Positions 11,701 to 17,656 of a stretch of 64,000 bases of DNA are shown here, in pieces (the stretch's first letter is position 1; each line of letters begins with the position of its first letter). Under the pieces are notes generated by a model that ran no database searches, was not told the DNA's origin, and saw only the letters and a program-made list of their open reading frames with translations. This DNA comes from Isochrysis galbana (taxonomy: Eukaryota > Haptophyta > Isochrysidales > Isochrysidaceae): assembly GCA_018136815.1 (NCBI GenBank), contig CM030931.1, positions 6,488,273-6,552,272 of the forward strand. The letters run 5' to 3'. Made by a program: the position numbers and the translations under genes.

Positions 11701-12845
11701 CCACTCACAACTTCGTGCCTGGAGTCTCGGGTTACGACAAGCTGGTCGTCTTCATCGACTCGCTCACTCGATGGATTGAGGCTGAGCCTTCGAATGGGGA
11801 TCCTTCGTCGGAGGTGGCCTTGGACATGTTCATCCGCTTGATTGTGACGCGTTATGGAGTCCCTAGGCAGCTTCGGACCGACGCCGGTTCGAATCTTTGT
11901 TCGGTTCTTGTTTCGCGTATTCTGGAGCTCACCGGGACTGATTTGTCGAGTACAGAGCCGTACCGACATGAAGGTGTAGGCTTCGTCGAACGCGCTCAGC
12001 AAACGCTCATCCGTTTGATGCGCGCCTCGAATGAGGGTGGCAGCCATTGGGTCGACCATTTGCCGTTCCTACTCCTCTCGTTGAGGGCTTCCTCCGGTCG
12101 TGTCACCTCCCGGTCTCCAGCGTCTTTGATCTTTGGGCGTGAGCTGCGTCTGCCCGCTCAACTCTCTGATCCGAAGACCGTTTCGCCAACTGCTCTCGAG
12201 GCGGCGTCCGCCGACGTTCGCTCGTACGCATCCAGGCTCAATGCGAGCCTCCGCCTCTCTTGGTCCAGCGCTCTCGAGGCTACCCTAGCCGCTCAGGCTG
12301 AGTCAGTCCGTGACGCTACCATCAAGTCTCAAAGACCAGCGCGTTTCGAACCTGGGGATCGCGTCTGCATGCGATTACCAGGCCATGCCAACAAGTTGCA
12401 ATTCATCTACTCGGGTCCCTACCGCGTCGTAGAGGCTCTGTCCGACACTAGGTACCGACTCCGTGATTTGGAGAACCGGTTAGTCAAGGAGGAGGTGCAT
12501 ATCTCGAACCTCCGGCCGTATCATACTTTCGTTGATGAAGAGCCGCTGGCTGACGACGAGTACATCGTTGAAAAGTTGCTCGATCGTCGTAGCCATGGCG
12601 ATTCTATCGAGTACCTCGTGAAGTGGCGTGGCTATGCTCTTCGAGAAGCCACCTGGGAGCCTCGTTCCGAGTTGCTCCGTCGTTGTTCTGATTTGCTTGA
12701 TGATTATGATCGCTCCGTCGAAGAGACTTGTCCAGAAGATGTTGAGTCCCCGGAAGCAACTTCTTCGTCGGCCAGGGATACTCCTCTTCCTCCCGTTCTC
12801 GATGCGCCGTCTTCGCGCACTCGCTCCAGGCTCCACTCCCGTTGA
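5733..12845 (+). CDS. Pol polyprotein of the Ty3 element (MTase-like, PR, RT, RH, IN, chromodomain)
   Basis: A frame of about 2,370 residues. Residues 1-300 are Ser/Pro-rich. Residues ~303-493 form a phage-type DNA cytosine-methyltransferase-like domain. The retroviral-type protease carries LADTGAG (active Asp ~918). Reverse transcriptase carries YLDD (~1447-1450). RNase H follows (KTDGAS, Asp ~1613). The integrase has an H2C2 zinc finger from about residue 1917 and a D,D(35)E core at ~1984, 2050 and 2086. A chromodomain (about 2275-2325, WRGY and TWEP motifs) closes the protein. The chromodomain is expected to steer integration to marked chromatin. The frame is distinct from gag. How the two are co-translated is not visible. 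Confidence 0.93.
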   Translation: MKPSRAVDSVSSSALGSMDRSDVAAAAYENVVAALPVSALSRRDPSGDLSPKGHSRSRSADESSLSTVGSRAVEAETSVSSSPLSPVRYISPSSCSFSRLEVAPVLVSDLVPDPEGSASGVDEVEGSKGAAAFRAHAVVTPASGDAGAVDYDPTSRTTWTPASPLSLGSPEDPHSRDRPPGPTPFRSSPPKLEGDDPLPLNSTAEAIHRIAVVGCSSAAKSTEAARAPTRELQMLAASRARASGSSVILPRHLAEAALALRRPDASTHASPSAVLPTHFDELCAELAAIHDAVTFDAAEGIPPPRVLVVGEASGVVSSMFLLAGAHVATCDLRPSEIDYIPHFCGDALHIQNLGWDLVVAHPPCTYLSAVSCQWLDREPGRRQALESAARVFLAMASANAPFVAVENPRMHAEASALVGGLRPRQFVQPWQHGTGHQKATGLYLTASLPPLQPSKIVEGRLSAMADLSPSPHRGALRSRTYVGIAGAMAAQWMPVLRRYARKAKASRSLNFTVDWAISQAAASLRERPSLCSTGFELAEPRTALARFMEGRGEAASSSHLTPPSGSPVSDSVVVIPDAGPVADASRLLHQEDSETNVSQDEAEAEGDRFLPWEWPIEDRSTTPGPPNTVKKRRSKWQVFDRDVISGVHRWQDVTPSIAQEIAEQAAAAEPSEPPILSRLGSQGINALSPSASFTAGDEGVAELTNSFVAERPLETWDVGPDSGEDDTPEMPEHRSMQTLETKPSDAAEGEGTPRALCCDGAAARGLSAAGFSELSKLPKTDLQKSLEKEWSRQMDQPRHPTDRRGLGYDGVPNPSNSAKASPYSSIPFVPQTVAAAIERVPHVDESSPSRPASNPTTPSPGAGTSLPVESIADTPPPLYPRHCLYVRDLVVCRADGDRAAQGFVLPDVALTVNSTLADTGAGPSVITTALLDRLPEDACVERVSDATVPNLHGPDGLPLITRGWASLVFSLSGRLFRHSFAVIEGNAMLLLGNDFLAAHSATISLDAASSEGSLRLRPASGDAEDSSRVLSECVVRVSTAPPPVADSGFVGAISMSPGQPLTVDFLERSTATREIPAGSEGEAAADARQPLYTPLFESADEFAAKAPASTSSEYLLYTEQAVTIPAFHRATIWVRVPLALRDHSDCAMLVDRLPIREALDSSSLVMPTVVTPTDDHRIAVTIVHTGVDALTLPSLHPIASLQVRFKLHRGWTPTGSEGDGDPVTALSEEQRSLLDSATIDPDRLLSDDQREEVRQLLARRIKAFALHPGAPNHTHVLEVELPLNPGAVPHRHAPSRVGRAGELIIEEEVAKMEAAGIIRKSNSAWASRVVLVSKKDGSVRFCVDYRDTNAKLRVEDSPLPLIVEAIDRLASGQGPLSSLFLCTLDLASGFWGIPIKESHKHITAFTTHRGKYEFNFLPFGIQSGPSYMCRLMDIVLGALAWEICMPYLDDVGIWSTGVGPSEEARAQASFEQMLHRLDLVLERLEWAGLTCKMSKCVFFATSTEYLGHVVSREGLKMDPKKVAAVADIDPSSINSLEAVRSFLGLCSYYRRFIRQFAAKAAPLTALTRKGCDVAKESQSEECRRAIQELKTAITSEPVLTPPRDDRPFIVKTDGASKLGIAGILSQLGDDNRERVVGYYARSLTSAERHWTVTEIELLAALESIRNWRPYLWGRRFKLVVDHSALRWLHTMKDQVAGGPASRLTRWALKLAEYRFDVEHKPGAVHQDADGLSRLASLEPEHEDEPLAGPASLAVREPGSESLAEHERSHPVAAITRSVATARGLQALDRSRRRASDSGPAIQSSYLAPGTPTSEEMRAALAEDPFVEPLLGSGETVNHEPPGLGSPPQAAASGPIAEDDSCSSSVAPAPAQQSKMFRRFVVHDGLVYYRTVLDSTDPDSLVLYVPPSLRSRYLFAYHDRSGHLGVSRMSGLLRTRVYWPGMSSDVASYVRECHECTLAKPLPRALASPSGLSVGTYPFDVVYCDVLALAPTHNFVPGVSGYDKLVVFIDSLTRWIEAEPSNGDPSSEVALDMFIRLIVTRYGVPRQLRTDAGSNLCSVLVSRILELTGTDLSSTEPYRHEGVGFVERAQQTLIRLMRASNEGGSHWVDHLPFLLLSLRASSGRVTSRSPASLIFGRELRLPAQLSDPKTVSPTALEAASADVRSYASRLNASLRLSWSSALEATLAAQAESVRDATIKSQRPARFEPGDRVCMRLPGHANKLQFIYSGPYRVVEALSDTRYRLRDLENRLVKEEVHISNLRPYHTFVDEEPLADDEYIVEKLLDRRSHGDSIEYLVKWRGYALREATWEPRSELLRRCSDLLDDYDRSVEETCPEDVESPEATSSSARDTPLPPVLDAPSSRTRSRLHSR
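6639..7212 (+). other. Phage-type C5-cytosine methyltransferase-like domain inside pol
   Basis: Polyprotein residues ~303-493. A SAM-site-like start (PRVLVVGEASGVV, then acidic CDLRPSE) is followed by DLVVAHPPCTYLS, whose PPC (362-364) matches motif IV with the catalytic Cys at 364. ENPRMH (406-411) follows at the place of motif VI. Then come a QPW..G....KATGLYL stretch and a closing SRTY.GIA.AMA.QW. This order and wording match, from memory, the short DNA methyltransferase-like proteins of tailed phages rather than Dnmt1/CMT/Dnmt5 enzymes. Activity and target are unknown. Confidence 0.8.
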
Positions 12846-13216
12846 TCCCATGTCTTGGGTAAGGGACCCGTCCCTCTAGGCTAGCCCCACGCCTCGGCTA
12901 GGGCTCCGAGTTCAAGAGCGAATCATGGAGGTGATGAACGCGTGCTGCCTGCGCTCTACACCCGGCGCAACACCCGAGCAAAGCTCCTGTAAAAGGGAGA
13001 AGTGGGTGGGGCAGTGCGTACGAAAGAGGCCGCCGCGCTAAGCCGCCGATTTCGTGCTCGCTTTGGATCCAAAGGGTGTTCTTGTCTCCACGTTTCGCTC
13101 GCTATGTTCCGTTGCTTCTTGTTCCGATTCTGACCTCTGGTCAGCTCAGGTTCCAGGTTCCAGGTCTCTGTTTCCAGGTTCACCGCTCGACATCGGGAGA
13201 CGTCTCGATCTTAGTC

Positions 13217-13222
13217 GGGGGG
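13217..13222 (+). promoter_or_regulatory. Probable polypurine tract (G6) of the Ty3 element
   Basis: Six Gs directly abut the TG of the 3' LTR, preceded by CGATCTTAGTC. Almost the same junction occurs at 56513-56519 (+) and 34532-34538 (-), which supports a functional plus-strand primer site. Confidence 0.6.
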
Positions 13223-14541
13223 TGTCGCATTCATCCTAGATGATGCGATTTCCAGGCTCTTATTTCCAGGTCCTTCGCCGTGCGGCCACACGGTGAAGCT
13301 CAGGTACATCTAGGTTGGTAGGGTTCGTCCCTAGCGATCTAGAATTCGAGTTCTTGTTTCGTTCCTTCTAGCCTGTTTGTCAGGTCTAGATTCCAGGTTT
13401 CCTCCTTTCGGGTAATCTTGACCCAAAGGAGCCAGGTCGCCTGTCACTCGCTGCGCGCTTGTCTCAGGCTCTCGAGTTACCTTGTGAAGGCTTGTTTAGC
13501 TTCTTGCAAGGCTTGTCGTTTCTTGTTGGGTTCCGGTTCTTTCTTGGGACTTGCTAACTTTCGTTGTCGTCCAGGCCTGTTCGTCGTAGGTTTTGTTTAG
13601 CCTGGTTAGGGTTTCGTTGTCTTCTGGCGTTCGCGTTGGCGTTCGGAAATTTCCTCTCACATTCCCTAGGTCCGCTACCCTTGGCTTGTAGGTCCTTGCT
13701 TCTTTCTTCTCGGTCAAGGTTTTGGCGAGCGAGTCGGTTGCTCTATCCGCTCGAGAGATTTGAGGTTTAATTTGCCATCTCCCCTTGGAGATCGGTGTAG
13801 GTTCGCTTCCTAGGTGAGGGAATCTTTCCCCTTGATGCAAGTTACATGCAAGCCTTGGCCCCTTTGGTGTTTCTTCCCCTTGGTTGCTACTCAGGGTTGT
13901 TCGTTAGAAGCGTCTAGAAGGTTCACGCTCAACGGCAAGATTTATTCGGTCGTGAAGACATCTCGTTGCGATCTGTATCCAAAGTGATCGCCGTGGTCGC
14001 GCGACATGACGCTCCCCTTCGGACTCTCCGCTACGTGGGGAAGTTACAACGGAGACACGCTCCGGCCGTCGCTGCGGAGTCTCTCTCTCTCTCTCGCTCT
14101 CTCTCTCCGTCTCTCGCGACGTGTTTGAGTTATCGGTGATTTGGGGTCGCGGTTGCTTGATAATTTGCTTTGTTTGGGTGAATGATTCCGGTGTGTTCGT
14201 GAGTCGGTGTATCCTGTTGTTCTCAGCTCCGTTGTCCGTCGTTGTTCGCTGCGTCGCTGCACTCAAGCAGCTTAGGCTCCCTCCCTGAGGGAAGAGTTCT
14301 TTGTAGGTCTAACAATCTCTTACAACCCAACACACTAGGGCCGCTAGGAGCGCCTCGCCGCCCCACAGCCCTTCGTTCGCCGTTCGTTCCCCGTCCAGAC
14401 ACCCAAATGGGGTTGCCCGACCCAGTCCAGAATTTCATTCACCCGACTCCCGGTGGGGAGGAGGGACAAAGCGCCGCGCTAGCCGCCGGTGCCGCTCGCG
14501 ACGGAGTGGCTCAGAGCCCTCCGGCTCCGCTCGACTCGACA
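13223..14541 (+). repeat. 3' LTR of the Ty3 element
   Basis: A copy of 1295-2613. It ends CGACA and is followed by the TTCTT target duplication. The gag-like frame beginning at 14242 is only the LTR-borne copy of the gag start and runs into flanking DNA. Confidence 0.95.
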
Positions 14542-14546
14542 TTCTT

Positions 14547-14662
14547 TTGCTGCTCTCTCATACTAGAACCTATAGAAAGCTTATTTAGGCCTCCATTTGC
14601 CCATTACCGATTTTGATTTTGCCCTCCGCACCCCCCTAGTAGTGACTAGTGAGTGACCGGGC
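14547..14662 (+). repeat. Dispersed repeat R3, right part
   Basis: It carries GCTTATTTAG, CCCTCCGCACCCCC and GAGTGACCGGGCTA blocks in the same order as the reverse complement of 20290-20400. It continues the R3 copy interrupted at 1294. Confidence 0.6.
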
Positions 14663-14782
14663 TACCGTTTGGGTAAGAGAAGACGGGGGCGCCAGAGCCA
14701 GGAGGGAAGGGCCGCGGCTTGCCGCGGCCACTCGCTTCGGCGAGCAGAGATTAGCGCTTCTGGGCTCCTATTCACGAGTGCC

Positions 14783-15541
14783 GAACTAAGTTTATACTTG
14801 GTTGCCCCATGGGGGGGCACGAGCCCCCCCCTCTCTCCACTCCTCCCCTGCCATGGGGGAGGAACCACTCATCCTCCTGGCACGCCTGATGGCTTGCCAG
14901 GAGGCCACTGCCCTGCTGACCCACTCTCTCCCTGGCAGACACGCCTGCCTCGCGCTTCCTGGCCTGTCGTGGCCAGCCCATCGCTCCAACCCCTCCTCCC
15001 CCCCTGGTCGACAGGCAGACAGGTGCAGAGTGGGGGCCCCAGAGGCCCAGGAGCGCCAGCGAGGGAGAGGCAGGGGAGGCCAGGGCCCAGCCCCAGCCTC
15101 CTCTGCCCCCTGAGCTGGCCTCCAGGAGCCTCCAGGGGCCGCCAGAGGGCAGCTGCAGGCCTGCCGCAGGCGCGCCATCGCGCGTGCCGCAGGAGAGGGG
15201 AGAGAGAGCGCGGAGAAGGGGGTGGGCGGAGCGAGAGCTCCGCTCACCGAAAAATTGGTAAGTCCCGCACCTGTTTACAGGATAAGTCGGGACAGAGTCG
15301 GCCGCCCACTCGGAGACACAGGAGGAAGGGGAGGAAAGATCACCGGGGGGGGCGCGGGCCACCGGACCATATCTAAGCCCTTCACCCCTATCCCCCTAGT
15401 AGTGCACGGGGGGAGCCGCCTTATGGCGGGGGGAGAAGGGCCGGGGGAGTGGGGGTGTAGAAAGTATGCTACGTGCTACGTGTAGTAGGTAGTGGTTCCA
15501 TTCGCCGCGAGTGCGGTAAGAATATTAGAAGGTTTTTTTTT
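14783..15541 (+). mobile_element. SINE-like element S1, full copy A
   Basis: About 759 bp, flanked by the perfect 17-bp direct repeat TCCTATTCACGAGTGCC (14766-14782 and 15542-15558). It starts AACTAAGTTTATACTTGG, has a G7/C7 hairpin, and ends TTAGAAGG plus a T-run. It matches 55073-55820 along its length. Long variable target duplications and a simple 3' tail point to target-primed reverse transcription driven by a LINE. It has no reverse transcriptase of its own. The overlapping frames inside are compositional. Confidence 0.8.
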
Positions 15542-15558
15542 TCCTATTCACGAGTGCC

Positions 15559-16104
15559 CCCCCCCCTGCGTTGTTTTTACCCGAAAGGGGTTTTCCCCCA
15601 ACGTACGTGGACTCGAGGAGAGGGGACGTGCTGGGGTGCGCGGGGTCGGTGCGTGCACCGGGGGGAGGACAAATATCGAGGGGAGGGGGCAGTGCCCCAG
15701 CCCCCGATATAACTCGGACACCTGGCTCGTCAAGCATGGCGGGATTCCGGGACTGAAACGTTATGTCCAATTGTCCAATTAGCTAGTGGGGTTGACTAGG
15801 ATATAACATTATTTATTATTATTGTTAGCTAGCATTCCTAGCCACATACACCGGACGAGCCATGCGCCAACCGCGCACACCCCCATCGCGGGGTAGGGGC
15901 TCCGTTGCCGTCGAAGGGCTTCGGTCCCGCAGCACTAAGGTTATACTAACACAACAATAAAACTCTGACGGAGGAGGAATACCTACAAGTAGCAAGTAGT
16001 ACCCCTAGGAGTACTTAGAATAGCTTGGACACACCCCTCAGAGGAGTCGTCTGTCGTCTGGGCGCCTGACGCCTGAACCCGCCTCCCCCTCTCCTCACCT
16101 CTCC
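15559..16104. other. Intergenic stretch before ISCU, no gene seen
   Basis: It holds C- and G-runs, a GGTTTTCCCCCAACG block also seen in R2 near 56770, and an AT-rich patch near 15800-15830. Nothing here looks coding. The ISCU promoter presumably lies in the last few hundred bases, without a clear TATA box. Confidence 0.4.
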
Positions 16105-16748
16105 ATGCTCGCCGTCCTCTCCAGAACAGTCCGTGGTAACACTCTGCGGCTCACGCGCCGAGCATACCACCAGAACATCATTGATCACTACGAGACGCCG
16201 CGCAATGTCGGCGCATTCGACCAGAACGATCCGGATGTGGGGACTGGGCTGGTCGGCGCGCCCGCCTGCGGTGATGTGATGAAGCTCCAGCTGCGGGTGG
16301 GAACGGACGGCAAGGTCGAAGAGGCTGTGTTTAAGGTGGAAGAATCTCGAGGCCATGCGATGTCGCCCCGCCTCGATCTCTGTCGTACCCGCACGATGCG
16401 TCCATGACGTGTCCTCTCTGCTCCTCTGCACAGACATTTGGATGTGGCTCTGCGATCGCGAGCTCATCATTCACAACAGAGTGGCTGAAAGGAAAGGACT
16501 TGAACGAGGCTGGCGAAATCAAGAACTCTGTGATCGCGCAACACCTCAAGCTACCGCCAGTAAAGCTTCATTGCTCAATGTAAGTATCACTAGCTCACTT
16601 GCTGCACACCTCCCGAAGATCAACTCACCATCCCACCAATTCCTACGTGATGAACCAAATACACAGGCTTGCTGAGGATGCTGTGAAGGCAGCCATCAAG
16701 GATTATCAATCGAAGCAGTCTGCTCGTACGTCGACAACCTCGAAGTAG
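16105..16748 (+). CDS. ISCU: Mitochondrial iron-sulfur cluster scaffold ISCU, 3 exons
   Basis: Exons are 16105-16335, 16434-16579 and 16667-16748 (introns 98 and 87 bp, GT-AG), giving 152 aa. The scaffold assembles 2Fe-2S clusters with the NFS1 desulfurase and frataxin and hands them on through HSP70/HSC20. The three ligand cysteines are present in GAPACGD (Cys55), TFGCGSA (Cys81) and LHCSM (Cys124). The HSP70-binding LPPVK motif is at 117-121. An Arg-rich N-terminus (about 20 residues, no acidic residue) is a good mitochondrial presequence, and [15 protein letters not shown] is the usual start of the mature protein. Length and order are as in eukaryotic ISCU. It ends 69 bp before a possible small gene. 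Confidence 0.95.
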
Positions 16749-16816
16749 ATACTCGCACCTTCTTCTGTAGGCGATGTGTTGGACAAGGCTTTTTGGTGCC
16801 TCATTCCCTTCCGACC

Positions 16817-17125
16817 ATGCCGGTCTTGCTAAGAAGATTGGTGTATTGTTGAAAGCAGCTTGCGTACTGAGCAGTCTCTGCTCCGCAACTTGTTTGCTAT
16901 GCAACTCGTTTTCCGTGCTCGCTTGCTACGCATAGGAAGCTGAAGTCGTCTCGCTTCAGCTACAAGGCATTGCATCTGACGCACGAGGGTCAACTGATCG
17001 TTCAAGGATTTTGCCGTGGAATGCCAAAGCTGTTGAGGTTACCCAATGGCCGCTTGCGTCATCTGCACAACGCGTTAGAGAAAGCGGGGGTGTCCATTGT
17101 GGCCTGGGGTTTTCAACTTTCTTAG
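16817..17125 (+). CDS. Possible small two-exon protein, 71 aa, unknown
   Basis: Exon 16817-16842 plus exon 16936-17125 (intron 93 bp, GT-AG) gives 71 aa: a short MPVLLRRLV start, then a basic domain with YKALHLTHEG, FCRGMPKLLRLPNG and KAGVSIVAWGFQLS. The second exon reads like real protein (regular hydrophobic/basic alternation, no low complexity), but I recognise no family. The first exon is weak, and coding sequence could instead continue from an upstream exon. It lies just downstream of ISCU in the same direction. Confidence 0.35.
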
Positions 17126-17315
17126 TGTTAGGCGATGTTCATCTTTGAGCTCGGAGTGAGGTTTGACCAAACAAGCCTGATGGGCCGGCGTCTAGCTTGA
17201 TTTTGGATCAATTTGATGTTGATGTGGCATGTGACATGATGATGCAACAAATGCGGAAAGCTGCTAAAACTTTCAATACGTTTGTGTATTGTGTGCTGCT
17301 AGGCACAGCTAAATT

Positions 17316-17400
17316 CATAAGTTCGCCCGTGGCGGGGCATGTCCCCCTCTCCCTCCTCCGCTGCTTCCCCGGAGCAACCTTCCGCCTTCCCTACGAGTGA
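17316..17400 (+). repeat. Degenerate GC hairpin module related to the S1 start
   Basis: AAGTTCGCCCGTGGCGGGG..CCCC, then CTCTCCCTCCTCCGC, resembles the first ~80 bp of S1 (14784-14860). The stretch 17126-17315 shows no gene. Confidence 0.4.
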
Positions 17401-17610
17401 GGGGCGAAGGAATCACTCGCCCTATTAGTTTGCGCCTTCGCGTATCTTTTGAAGTCCTCCCTGAAGTTTAATAAGTCGAGTGCTATATGGTAGAATGCCC
17501 AGCTGACCCTATCAAATGCTTTCTCCCAATCGAGGGCCAGGAGGATCCTCGGGTCGCCGGATTTGTCAGTGGCAACTGAGTAAGGGCGTCCGTGCTTTCC
17601 TAATACTTTA
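17391..17610 (-). mobile_element. LINE reverse transcriptase fragment
   Basis: A reading frame of about 70 codons includes ILLALDWEKAFDRVSW, the reverse-transcriptase block with the first catalytic Asp, followed by an AFYHIALDLLNF helix. The same block occurs on the plus strand at 42840-42898. The YADD region is absent. It is a short, dead LINE remnant abutting the 3' end of the sulfotransferase gene. Confidence 0.75.
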
Positions 17611-17656
17611 CATGGGGGCAATTAAGGGGTAGACGAGAAGAAGAAGGAAGAGACCA

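Larger units (their letters stand above)
1295..14541 (+). mobile_element. Ty3/gypsy chromodomain LTR retrotransposon, whole-looking, with a methyltransferase-like domain
   Basis: Direct LTRs (1295-2613 and 13223-14541, 1,319 bp each) agree wherever compared. They begin TGTCG, end CGACA and are flanked by the 5-bp duplication TTCTT (1290-1294 and 14542-14546). A G6 run directly before the 3' LTR is the likely polypurine tract. Two long frames encode Gag and a polyprotein ordered methyltransferase-like domain, protease, reverse transcriptase, RNase H, integrase, chromodomain. That order places it in the Ty3/gypsy chromovirus-like group. It looks whole, with no evident breaks in the long frames, and LTR identity makes the insertion very young. 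I see no TGG-type tRNA primer site directly after the 5' LTR. 12846-13222 is its 3' non-coding part. Confidence 0.95.

Noticed and set aside
14242-14616. Second gag-like gene
   Set aside because: It is the 3' LTR copy of the gag start that reads into flanking DNA, not a separate gene.
14669-15376. Frames of 100-235 codons inside S1, and 343 codons across copy B (54632-55663)
   Set aside because: The same frames recur in repeat copies, run across target-duplication boundaries, and have low-complexity Pro/Arg/Gly composition without domains.
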